Shown one piece after another: positions 46,881 to 54,983 of a DNA stretch of 64,000 nucleotides. Source of the stretch: CAZQRP01 sp964596125 (GTDB lineage Bacteria > Chloroflexota > Dehalococcoidia > GIF9 > UBA5629); assembly GCA_964596125.1 (NCBI GenBank), contig CAZQRP010000002.1, positions 62,001-126,000 of the forward strand. Reading direction: 5' to 3'. Position 1 is the first letter of the stretch, and each line of letters begins with the position of its first letter. The notes beneath the pieces were generated by a model. The model was not told the origin of the DNA. It searched no databases and saw only the letters and a list, made by a program, of their open reading frames with translations. A program made the position numbers and the translations under genes.

Positions 46881-46909
46881 ATTTTAATCACAAAATTAGC
46901 TATTGTCAA
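46881..46909 (-). promoter_or_regulatory. Sigma70-type promoter for carboxylase cassette A
   Basis: On the minus strand TTGACA (46904-46909) and TAAAAT (46881-46886) are separated by exactly 17 bases. The -35 is perfect and the -10 differs from TATAAT at one position. The first codon of cassette A is 31 bases below the -10, leaving a short leader. It diverges from the promoter at 46927. Confidence 0.65.
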
Positions 46910-46926
46910 TCAATTCATGCATAGTA

Positions 46927-46955
46927 TTGACTAATTATAGTTTAATCAATATAAT
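46927..46955 (+). promoter_or_regulatory. Sigma70-type promoter for the TRAP transporter operon
   Basis: TTGACT (46927-46932) and a perfect TATAAT (46950-46955) are separated by exactly 17 bases. The dctP start lies about 450 bases downstream, giving an unusually long leader. The -35 boxes of this and the opposite promoter are only 17 bases apart, so one bound regulator could control both directions. Confidence 0.65.
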
Positions 46956-47402
46956 TTTATTTAAAACATGATAATTATCAGCAAATTGCAACACAACTTG
47001 ATAAAGCATAATGGCCACGAGGGAAATCTGTGACAGTCCTGGCAAATTGGTCGCTGATATCCGGAATCAAACTACAATAATTTTAAATGGTTTTCGGCAT
47101 ACCCGGTGATTAGCTTAAGCCACTTCATATTCAGAGGAAAGCAGGCCTGAGATGGATAAGGAATACTGATATAGGGCTATTGGAGGATCGGTAGGTAGTA
47201 GCGACATTGCCTCTGAAGGGATTTTTAGACAACCGTCAGTTCTCTGGTGAAAAGAGAGTTTGCAAGCCACCATAGGCACTTGTTCAGCTTACTTGTAGTC
47301 TATTGGTTTCAAGGAGGTGAAATAATGAAAAGAATATGAGACCTAAAAATAATCGCAGTTTCTTATTAAAATTCAAGTTTCTTATTCAGCGGAGGTAATT
47401 GG
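46956..47402 (+). other. Long 5' leader of the TRAP operon
   Basis: About 440 untranslated bases follow the promoter. It contains one mini reading frame with a strong ribosome-binding site (AAGGAGGTG, then ATG AAA AGA ATA TGA at 47325-47339) and several small hairpin-forming segments such as CTCTGGTGAAAAGAG near 47240-47255. No known riboswitch core was recognised. It may hold a regulatory RNA element or a leader peptide. Confidence 0.4.
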
Positions 47403-48410
47403 ATGAAAAGCAATAGATTGTTAGTTTTTCTCGTAGTTGCTCTTATAGCATCGTCTGTTGTGCTCGGTGCTTGCCAAGCGGCACCGTCAGCCGGGAAAGC
47501 AATAGAGCTCAAAATGGTTGACGTTTTCCCCGACCAGCCACCGGGTAACATCCCCGTCCACTTGCTTATGGACAAGGTACGTGAGAAGTCTAAGGGAGAG
47601 CTTACCATCAACCTTATCGGTGGGCCGGAGGCGCAGCCTGCTGCTGACGCTCCAGTAGCAGTACAGAAGGGCGTAATCGACATGGGCCGCTGTTTATATG
47701 GTCTTGTAAATTCGGTGGTGCCCGGAGCCCGGGGTATATATCATATGGAGATCAGTTATAAGGAGTTCCGAAAGAGGGCGGGAGATTATGTTCAAGCAAT
47801 GTTTAATAAAGCTGGCTTATACTTCTTGGGGCCAGGCGTGCCGCTGGAACAGCAAACATTCTTATACCACTACACTACTAAAAAGCGTATAGCGAAACCT
47901 GAGGATTTTGCCGGGTTAAAAATAGCAAGCCCAGATCCGATGTTCTTCCCCATGCTTGGGGCGCTGGGAGCTATTCCACAAATGGTAGCTTTGAACGAAT
48001 ACTTCCCTGCCGTGCAATCGGGCATAGTCGACGGGTATAATTTCTCAACAGAAGACGTAGTTGGTTTCGGCCTTCACGAGGTAACCAAGTATTGCGTTGA
48101 CCACCCAATGGTCAGCTCGGGTAGTGCAATCATAATAAACCTGGATGCGTGGAACAAAATCCCTAAAGATCTGCAAGATATCATGATAGAGGCAATGGTT
48201 GAGTTGGAAAATGACTATCCTGCTTACTATGTAAAAGAGGTCTGGGAACCGGCAAGGCAGCAGATGAAGGAATCTGGTATGGAATTTGTCAAGTTCTCAC
48301 CGGCTGACGCTAAAAGGTATGTCGACATATACCGAGAGACAATGTGGGCGACTGAGTTTAAGGATCATCCCGAGATTGCCCCCAAATTAAAGGAGCTGAT
48401 CACAAAGTAG
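47403..48410 (+). CDS. TRAP transporter substrate-binding lipoprotein (DctP family)
   Basis: Extracytoplasmic receptor that captures a carboxylate-type solute for the membrane subunits. A lipoprotein signal peptide ends in VVLGAC with C24 as the lipidated cysteine. DctP-type features follow: DKVREKSKGELTINL, GVIDMGRCLYG and FAGLKIASPDPMF near the ligand arginine region, then AVQSGIVDGYNFS. The 335 residues are normal. GGAGG lies seven bases before the ATG. The two permease genes follow directly. Ligands of this family are organic acids and related compounds; here a substrate of the flanking carboxylases or a related acid is plausible. Confidence 0.9.
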   Translation: MKSNRLLVFLVVALIASSVVLGACQAAPSAGKAIELKMVDVFPDQPPGNIPVHLLMDKVREKSKGELTINLIGGPEAQPAADAPVAVQKGVIDMGRCLYGLVNSVVPGARGIYHMEISYKEFRKRAGDYVQAMFNKAGLYFLGPGVPLEQQTFLYHYTTKKRIAKPEDFAGLKIASPDPMFFPMLGALGAIPQMVALNEYFPAVQSGIVDGYNFSTEDVVGFGLHEVTKYCVDHPMVSSGSAIIINLDAWNKIPKDLQDIMIEAMVELENDYPAYYVKEVWEPARQQMKESGMEFVKFSPADAKRYVDIYRETMWATEFKDHPEIAPKLKELITK

Positions 48411-48451
48411 GCGGGCATTTATTGGCTATGGGCCTGTGAGAAGTGTAAGCT

Positions 48452-48985
48452 ATGAAGGTATCAAGGAAAGCTAGTGCTATCTTTGATAGCACTAATAGTG
48501 TGGCGGCCAATATGGCGGCTGCTTTGCTCGTCTTTGTTGCGATAGCTATCTCGGTAGATGTTCTCGTCCGAAAATTCCTGGGCATATCGTTCGCCGGGCT
48601 GTTAGAACTGACCGAGTTCAGTCTGTTATGGATCACTTTCTTAGGTACTGCCTGGCTATTACAAAGGGATGGGCATGTAAGCATAGACCTGGTAATTAGT
48701 CGATTAAATCCAAGACCTAGGGCTCTTGTCAATCTTATTACTTCCAGTACCTGCACGATTCTCTTCGGTGTGATTACTTGGTACGGCGTCAAGGTCACAT
48801 GGCAGGATTTCGTGACAGGCTTTCTTATGGAGACGGTGTTGACGCCTCCCAAATGGATTATCGAAACCATTATTCCCATAGGCAGTTTCCTGCTTTTCAT
48901 CCAGTTACTGAGGAAGACCTATGGGTACCTGGTGAGTTGGAAAGTGCTATCGACTAGAGAACAATGGTCTGAGAATAGCCCATAA
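48452..48985 (+). CDS. TRAP transporter small permease (DctQ family)
   Basis: Four-helix membrane subunit of the TRAP transporter. The 177 residues hold hydrophobic segments near 17-37, 51-72, 91-113 and 130-152. LTEFSLLWITFLGTAWLLQR (50-69) is the conserved DctQ stretch, with the conserved DGHVSIDLV just after it. It lies 41 bases after dctP and 23 bases before dctM. A weak GAGAAG-type site precedes the ATG. Confidence 0.88.
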   Translation: MKVSRKASAIFDSTNSVAANMAAALLVFVAIAISVDVLVRKFLGISFAGLLELTEFSLLWITFLGTAWLLQRDGHVSIDLVISRLNPRPRALVNLITSSTCTILFGVITWYGVKVTWQDFVTGFLMETVLTPPKWIIETIIPIGSFLLFIQLLRKTYGYLVSWKVLSTREQWSENSP

Positions 48986-49008
48986 ATTTAAAGTTAGAGG
49001 TGAACTCA

Positions 49009-50322
49009 TTGGAATGGCCGTTAGCGCTGTTGCTAATTTTAGGTACCCTGGTACTGCTAATGACAACTGGCATGCCCGTAGCTTTTTGCTTTTTGCTTAC
49101 ATGCTTCATAGGAGTGCTGGTGTTTTGGGGCGGCGCAGCCGGTCTGGAGATGCTCGTTACCGGCATCTTTAGCGCAATTGCCTCGTTTGCCTTTGTGCCC
49201 CTGGCTCTGTTTATCCTCATGGGAACGGTAATATTTGAGTCAGGAGTGGGATTCCTTATGGTGGATGCCTTGGATAGAATTCTAGGGCATCTGCCCGGCA
49301 GGTTGGCCCTGATTGCAGTAGGTGGTGGGACTTTGCTCGCGACCATGACTGGTGTTAGCGCTGGCAGTGTTGCTATCCTCGGGAAGGGGTTGCTGCCAGA
49401 TATGGAAAGGCGAGGCTACCAGAAGACGATGACCCTGGGACCGATCGTTGGTAGTGGTTGCCTGGCAGCACTGATTCCTCCCAGTGCTCTGGCTATCTTT
49501 TTAGGTGCCATAGGCAAGATCTCTATTGGTAAGCTCTTGATAGCCATCATTCTTCCTGGGCTACTGATGGCTGTCCTTTTTGCAGCCTATATTATCATCA
49601 GGTGCACACTCCAACCCTACCTGGCTCCTTCTTACACGGTGTCCCATATATCGCTATCAGAGAAGTTTTCACTGACCGTGCGACATATATTGCCAGTAGG
49701 GATCGTCATCTTTGCAGTTATCGGGGTCATCCTGCTTGGTATTGCCACGCCCTCAGAGGCAGCCGCTCTCGGCACCGTCGCTTGCTACCTGCTGGCGGCT
49801 CTGCATGGAAAACTGAATTGGCAGATGGTAAGAAAATCCGCTCTCAGCGCCATCGAGACAACAATCATGATATTTATGATTATCGCCGGAGCGGTAAGCT
49901 TCGCTAGAATCCTGAGTTATAGCGGGGCAATCAAAGGTCTGATCGACCTTTCTATAGGTCTCCCTGTAGATCCGATACTAATCATCATCGCTTCGCAGGC
50001 CGTTGTTGTGTTTATGGGTATGTTCATGGAGCCCGCCGGGATCATATTGATTACCATGCCTATATATGTGCCCGTTGTGGCTACACTGAACTTTGACCTG
50101 GTATGGTTCGGGGTACTAATGCTCATCAACGTGCAGTTGGGACTGATATCTCCGCCTTTCGGTTCGGACTGTTACATAATGAAAGGCGTGGCTCCACCTG
50201 GTGTAACGGTGGGGGACGTTTTTGGGTCCGCTATGCCTTTTTTGATACTGGGCCTTCTAGCTATGGCAATAATTATCGCCTTTCCACAAGTAGCGCTATG
50301 GCTACCAGGTATGATTGGCTGA
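49009..50322 (+). CDS. TRAP transporter large permease (DctM family)
   Basis: Main membrane subunit with about 12 helices, using a sodium or proton gradient for uptake. Family motifs include ALFILMGTVIFESG, GVSAGSVAILGKGLLP and MGMFMEPAGIILITMPIYVPV. The GTG at 49000 is also in frame, but the TTG at 49009 sits seven bases behind AGAGGTG and gives the family-typical MEWPLALLLILG N-terminus (437 residues). It is the third gene of the operon after dctP and dctQ. Confidence 0.9.
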   Translation: MEWPLALLLILGTLVLLMTTGMPVAFCFLLTCFIGVLVFWGGAAGLEMLVTGIFSAIASFAFVPLALFILMGTVIFESGVGFLMVDALDRILGHLPGRLALIAVGGGTLLATMTGVSAGSVAILGKGLLPDMERRGYQKTMTLGPIVGSGCLAALIPPSALAIFLGAIGKISIGKLLIAIILPGLLMAVLFAAYIIIRCTLQPYLAPSYTVSHISLSEKFSLTVRHILPVGIVIFAVIGVILLGIATPSEAAALGTVACYLLAALHGKLNWQMVRKSALSAIETTIMIFMIIAGAVSFARILSYSGAIKGLIDLSIGLPVDPILIIIASQAVVVFMGMFMEPAGIILITMPIYVPVVATLNFDLVWFGVLMLINVQLGLISPPFGSDCYIMKGVAPPGVTVGDVFGSAMPFLILGLLAMAIIIAFPQVALWLPGMIG

Positions 50323-50384
50323 ACTGATTAGAAGATACGATTTCAATAGCATATCATAGGCGCACTGTGGAATGGCGAGAGCTA

Positions 50385-50410
50385 TACGCCCTACATTGAA
50401 AATGGGCGTA
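50385..50410 (+). terminator. Weak hairpin after the TRAP operon
   Basis: TACGCCC (50385-50391) pairs with GGGCGTA (50404-50410) around a 12-base loop, 62 bases after the dctM stop. The stem is short but GC-rich. No T-run follows, so an intrinsic terminator is uncertain. Confidence 0.3.
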
Positions 50411-50563
50411 AATTTCAGTATATACTTTAGATAGATAATAGGCATACATCTTTCCGATGAATTCCAAATTTCGATTATATCAATGCCATTAATCCATCTA
50501 AACTAGATTATACTAATAAAAAAACAAATTCGTAATCATGATACAATATGGTTAATAGTGATT

Positions 50564-51013
50564 ATGTTTGACCCAACAGATATACGCTTAATCGAATTAC
50601 TGGAAACTGATGCGAGACAGTCCCCGGAAATGTTGGCCAGGCAAATGAACGTAAGCTCCAGCACGATCAGGCGTCGACTGAAAAAGCTTATTGATAGTGG
50701 GATACTTCGGATTCTTGCATTTGCTGATCCCAAAATGATGGGACTACCTTTCATGGTGGTTATTGCCCTGGATGTAGCTATTGAAAAACTACAATCGACT
50801 GTTCAATCACTTGGTGAGCAGAGAGAGATCAGATGGGTCTCAACTACATCCGGGAGGTTTGACATCATAGCCTTAGCACGATTCAGCTCTGCTGAGGCGT
50901 TTTATGATTTCATGCAAAATAAGATGGCTAATATGGAAGGATTAAAAAATACCGAAACATTCATTTGCCTGCACATAGAGAAGGGACTGGAAAATCTATA
51001 TAAACATATGTAG
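50564..51013 (+). CDS. Lrp/AsnC family transcriptional regulator
   Basis: DNA-binding regulator with an N-terminal winged helix-turn-helix (DPTDIRLIELLETDARQSPE, then MNVSSSTIRRRLKKLIDSGI) and a C-terminal RAM/AsnC effector domain (about 65-140). The 149 residues are typical. The ATG at 50564 gives the common MFDPTDIRLIELL start; a GTG two codons upstream (50558) is possible. No clear Shine-Dalgarno is seen. It lies between the TRAP operon and cassette B, so it is the best candidate regulator of this block. Family members sense amino acids or other small metabolites. Confidence 0.87.
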   Translation: MFDPTDIRLIELLETDARQSPEMLARQMNVSSSTIRRRLKKLIDSGILRILAFADPKMMGLPFMVVIALDVAIEKLQSTVQSLGEQREIRWVSTTSGRFDIIALARFSSAEAFYDFMQNKMANMEGLKNTETFICLHIEKGLENLYKHM

Positions 51014-51504
51014 CAAATAAGCTCTGATATACAGACTTGGTGCTTCGCTTGCAGCGCTCAGGCTAGCATGAGCATGGGAAAGTACCACATTGTTAAAGGA
51101 GTGATTAGTCACTTGATCCTATGAGATGCCAGGCAAGTTCAAGTACGTAATCAGGTCATTTGACAAGAATCTACGATATAAGATAATATTAGCTCGAATT
51201 ATCAAATTAGATACAATAAATTATATTCCTATTACTACTAAAAATAGTAATATTGAAACTATAATACATCGTTAATCGGTAAATTGCTATCTTTATGGAA
51301 ACGCTTATTACATATAAGTGTTGATCAATAAAAAAGCCCTTTAGACTGCTGAGAAACAACGAGATATTTAATAAATAACCTGGCCTGGTTTGCTGATTCC
51401 AAGTTAATAGCTTGCATAATTTGCATACAGTATTTTGGTTGGCATAAAACGTGGAAAATGCTCTGGAATAGTAGAAAAGAGTAAAGGTTTATATAGTTCC
51501 GGCT
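51014..51504. other. AT-rich intergenic region upstream of the UroD-like gene
   Basis: About 490 bases with no supported gene. It contains an 8-base inverted repeat (TATTACTA at 51230-51237, TAGTAATA at 51245-51252) and a promoter candidate at 51160-51189. It could hold binding sites for the adjacent Lrp-type regulator, but no repeated motif is obvious. Confidence 0.45.
51160..51189 (+). promoter_or_regulatory. Possible promoter for UroD-like gene / cassette B
   Basis: TTGACA (51160-51165) is followed after 18 bases by TAATAT (51184-51189). The -35 is perfect; the -10 matches four of six bases. The downstream gene starts about 315 bases away, so the assignment is uncertain. Confidence 0.3.
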
Positions 51505-52506
51505 ATGGTCAATCTAAGTAGCAAAGAGCTTGTAAGACGGACCCTTTCTTTAGATCCAGTTCCTCGCACACCATTCATACCCTGGTTGTTTACTTGTGCT
51601 GCTAAATTAGAGCAAGTTTCAATACAGACCATGCTTAACTCCCCGAATGATCTGGCAAAGTCGATAGAACATGCACAACAACTTTTTGGATACGATGCCG
51701 TAGTGAGCATCTTCGATTCAACTATAGAAGCTGAAGCCTGCGGCTGCAAGCTAGATTGGCAGGGAGAAGATGGAGCACCTGAAGTAGTGACTCCTCTCTT
51801 GCAGTTTGAGGAAGCGATTGATCAAATAGATATACCTACTATAGAAAAAATGGGTCGATTCCCCGTAGTAATGGAGGCGACTAAAAGACTGAATTTTACC
51901 CTGGGACGAACCGTAGCTATAGCCGGGGTAGTTACCGGACCCCTCACACTATCCAACAAACTAACTGGAGAAGACATAGTTCAAAAGCTTGAGAATAATC
52001 CGGATTGGGCTGCTAAAGTTTTGAATATCGCTGGAAAAATTATAGCTAAGGTATGCCGGTCATATTGCGAATGGCAAATGGACATAATCGTGATCGCTGA
52101 TGAGCTTTTAGCCAGGTTGAAGCCTGCACTACTGAATCAAATGGTTCCATATTTACAGCCAGCCTGGAATATTACTCGATTCTATATGGCTCATCCCGTA
52201 GTTTTAACTGGAGAACAGCATAATGGTGGAGATATTTTCATATTAGGTGCTGACGGTGTAGTTGCAGGTTCATCAGGACCACCTGATGCCGATGTTCAAA
52301 GACGAAATAGTTGCCGAGGTTTAGCAATCCCCCGTTCCATTCTGATGGGTAGCAGAGAAGAAATAAGTAAAGCTGTAATCACACATCTCATTCACGAGCC
52401 AAAGGAACGTTCATTCATCACTACTGAATGGGAGGTTCCATACAATACTCCAGTTGAAAATCTACACGAGCTTATGCAAGTATTACCACAACTCTCCAGT
52501 AGATGA
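51505..52506 (+). CDS. Uroporphyrinogen-decarboxylase-like (URO-D superfamily) protein
   Basis: TIM-barrel protein of the URO-D/MtaA-type methyltransferase superfamily. The N-terminal LSSKELVRRTLSLDPVPRTP and the central FDSTIEAEACGCKLDW with VAIAGVVTGPLTLSNKLTGE identify the family. It lacks the HxC...C zinc motif of MtaA/CmuA methylcobamide:CoM methyltransferases and the arginine pattern of true HemE, so its activity is unknown. The 333 residues are slightly short. It ends 67 bases before cassette B on the same strand and may be cotranscribed. A role in demethylating a substrate, or as an accessory subunit, is speculation. Confidence 0.72.
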   Translation: MVNLSSKELVRRTLSLDPVPRTPFIPWLFTCAAKLEQVSIQTMLNSPNDLAKSIEHAQQLFGYDAVVSIFDSTIEAEACGCKLDWQGEDGAPEVVTPLLQFEEAIDQIDIPTIEKMGRFPVVMEATKRLNFTLGRTVAIAGVVTGPLTLSNKLTGEDIVQKLENNPDWAAKVLNIAGKIIAKVCRSYCEWQMDIIVIADELLARLKPALLNQMVPYLQPAWNITRFYMAHPVVLTGEQHNGGDIFILGADGVVAGSSGPPDADVQRRNSCRGLAIPRSILMGSREEISKAVITHLIHEPKERSFITTEWEVPYNTPVENLHELMQVLPQLSSR

Positions 52507-52573
52507 TACATGTGTCCGGAAAATTACAGGCGACTAACCATCGAAAAGACCACAAGCAAGCTAAGGAGCGGAT

Positions 52574-54640
52574 ATGAGCTATAGTATTGATATTGATACC
52601 GGCGGGACTTTCACCGACGCTTTTATTTCAGGAAATGGTCATACAGAATGGGTCAAGGCAGATTCGACACCGCATGATTCCACAATTGCTTTTTTTAATT
52701 GTATTACAGAAGCAGCAAAAAGGTTTGGCTTCGAAGATAGCAAGAAGCTTTTAAAACAAACCGATGTTATTAGACTGTCTACCACAATAGGAACTAATAC
52801 TCTCATTCAGAAGACCGGTCCTAAATTAGGCTTAATTGTTACCAGGGGATTTGAGAAAACTGTATATTACGAAAATGATGTTCAAAATCCCGCAGTGGAC
52901 AATCTGGTAAATCGAGATATGATCCTGGGCATTAAGGGGCAAGTCGATGCCTCCGGCAATATCATTGAGCATCTCGATGAAGAAGAGGTGATAACTAATG
53001 TTAAAGAGCTATTGGTGAGAGGCGCAAGGGTCATATGTGTCAGTTTAGTTAATGCTACAATAAATCCATATTTCGAAAATCAAGTCAATGAAATCATAAG
53101 TGCTAGGTATCCTTCGCATTATCTCGGCTCAGTCCCTGTAGTAATTTCAACCGAGGTCAGTTTGACACGAAACGATGCTCATCGAACAAATGCCGCACTC
53201 CTCGATGCTTATTTCCGCAGAGAAATGGCACGGTTTCTGTTTAAAGCCGATGAGGAGTTATCAAATCTTGGCTATCTCAGACCATTTCTTATTGTTCATA
53301 ATTGGGGCGGAACAGCCAAAGTCGCTAAGACCAGAGCTCTCCATACCTACGCATCCGGTCCATCAGCCGGACTTTTCGGAGCGGCCTATATAAGCGGACT
53401 ATATGGAATACGTAATATGATCACCTTAGATGTTGGAGGCACGAGCACAGACGTTGGCATACTAGTTGATGGAATTCCTTCTATTAAGCTTGAAACAGAA
53501 ATAGAAGGTATACCAGTACGTTTACCCATAGTAGAAATAAAATCTATAGGAGCAGGTGGAGGAACAATAGCTAAGGTTAGTGATAACCAGCTTAAGGTCG
53601 GCCCTGAGAGTGCCGGGGCCTTGCCTGGCCCTGCATGTTATGATCTGGGAGGTAGGCAAGCAACAGCTACCGATGCCAGCGTGGTTTTAGGCTATATCGA
53701 TCCTGATTATTTCCTTGGCGGAAGAAGGAAACTAAACTCACATAAAGCTTACACTGCAATCACAGATAATATCGCTAATCCCCTTAAGTTAACACCAGAG
53801 GATGCCAGTTCGATGATACTAAAAAGGCAGGTGGAGTTATCCAGCAGCATATTGAGCCAAATGGTTAACGCACTGGATTTAGAAATGAAGGACTTTACTT
53901 TACTTTCTTTTGGAGGGGCAGGAGGATTATATTGCTGTGAGATTGCTCGTGCCCTGGGTATCCACCGAGTTTATGTTCCACCATTCGCATCCGTCTTTAG
54001 TGCTTTCAGTTCCTCAAGAATGGATATTTGCCACGAATATGAGTCCTTGATGATGGTGCCGCTGCGAGAAGATTCCGGAGAGTATACTTCAAATTTTGAC
54101 GTTATTAATCAACAAGTAGACCACTTGAAGCAAAAGGCGATACGTGATATGCGCGCTGAAGGTTTTCCTGCTGAGAGTATCCTCTTCAACCTCGAGATGG
54201 AACTGAGATCGGAATACCTGGGTTTCAGTACCTGGGTAAAAGTACCATTTATTCATCCCCAGAGTGAAGGTGACATGCAGACAGCCACTGAAGAGTTCGC
54301 TAGAGCGTTCCAAGCCATAAAGCCGGGGGCAATACTTCCCGACGGTGGGATTGGCATTGACGCCATCAAATTAAGAGCTACATATTCCATGCCTCATCCT
54401 GAGTTGATCAGCTACCCATTAAAGAGTAAAGACCCGGCTCCTGCATTGAAAGGTAAAAGAGAGGTGTTTTGGGATGATCGTTTTGTCGACACTTCAATAT
54501 ATGAGGGTAAGCTCCTTCACAGTGGCAATATGATTGCTGGCCCCGCTATTGTCGAATGGGAAGCTACCACCATTTTGATACCGAAAGGCATGCAGTTTAC
54601 TATCGACGAGCATCTTTTTGGACTAATTGAGGAGATATAG
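52574..54640 (+). CDS. HyuA-type carboxylase ATPase subunit, cassette B (apcA-like)
   Basis: First gene of cassette B and the closest relative in the window of the gene at 44799. The phosphate loop is IDIDTGGTFTDAFISG (4-19), and the second nucleotide loop is TLDVGGTSTDVGI. IGAGGGTIAKV and GPACYDLGG follow. The 688 residues match the smaller HyuA-type subunit. AAGGAG lies five bases before the ATG. The small zinc-ribbon gene begins one base after the stop. As in cassette A the order is HyuA-type, small subunit, HyuA-type, HyuB-type. Confidence 0.83.
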   Translation: MSYSIDIDTGGTFTDAFISGNGHTEWVKADSTPHDSTIAFFNCITEAAKRFGFEDSKKLLKQTDVIRLSTTIGTNTLIQKTGPKLGLIVTRGFEKTVYYENDVQNPAVDNLVNRDMILGIKGQVDASGNIIEHLDEEEVITNVKELLVRGARVICVSLVNATINPYFENQVNEIISARYPSHYLGSVPVVISTEVSLTRNDAHRTNAALLDAYFRREMARFLFKADEELSNLGYLRPFLIVHNWGGTAKVAKTRALHTYASGPSAGLFGAAYISGLYGIRNMITLDVGGTSTDVGILVDGIPSIKLETEIEGIPVRLPIVEIKSIGAGGGTIAKVSDNQLKVGPESAGALPGPACYDLGGRQATATDASVVLGYIDPDYFLGGRRKLNSHKAYTAITDNIANPLKLTPEDASSMILKRQVELSSSILSQMVNALDLEMKDFTLLSFGGAGGLYCCEIARALGIHRVYVPPFASVFSAFSSSRMDICHEYESLMMVPLREDSGEYTSNFDVINQQVDHLKQKAIRDMRAEGFPAESILFNLEMELRSEYLGFSTWVKVPFIHPQSEGDMQTATEEFARAFQAIKPGAILPDGGIGIDAIKLRATYSMPHPELISYPLKSKDPAPALKGKREVFWDDRFVDTSIYEGKLLHSGNMIAGPAIVEWEATTILIPKGMQFTIDEHLFGLIEEI

Positions 54641-54641
54641 G

Positions 54642-54983
54642 ATGGAAAAAATTGCACGTATCACAGAGTACCTGGAAATAGATTTGGAAACGGATATGTG
54701 GCGATGTAACCGTTGTGGGAGGGAAATCATATCTGCGCGGGAAAACTATAAAAAGGGTTGTCTAGTTGGTGAGAGGGATCCACGAGAGGTTTACAGACCT
54801 TTGGTTAATGAAGAGTATAATTTCGCACCTGATCCGGACTGGGTCAGGATTATAGAATTTTATTGCCCTGGCTGTGGGACAATGATTGATAACGAGCTGC
54901 TTCCGCCTGGTCATCCTGTGACACACGATATAGAGTTGGATATAGATAAGCTCAAGAAAAAACATTTTGAGGAGCTAAAATGA
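54642..54983 (+). CDS. Small zinc-ribbon carboxylase subunit, cassette B (apcB/acxC-like)
   Basis: Acetone-carboxylase gamma-type subunit of 113 residues. C22/C25 (RCNRCG) and C75/C78 (YCPGCG) occupy the same residue numbers as in the cassette A copy, which supports the ATG at 54642. That start also has GAGGAG seven bases upstream. An in-frame ATG at 54627 lies inside the previous gene and is unlikely. The stop shares ATGA with the start of the next HyuA-type gene, indicating coupled translation. Confidence 0.83.
   Translation: MEKIARITEYLEIDLETDMWRCNRCGREIISARENYKKGCLVGERDPREVYRPLVNEEYNFAPDPDWVRIIEFYCPGCGTMIDNELLPPGHPVTHDIELDIDKLKKKHFEELK

Noticed and set aside
46956..47300. A B12 riboswitch in the TRAP leader (AAGCCAC and AGGAAAGCAGGCCTGAG segments)
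   Set aside because: The expected B12-box order and spacing are not present and the downstream genes are not B12 transport or synthesis genes.
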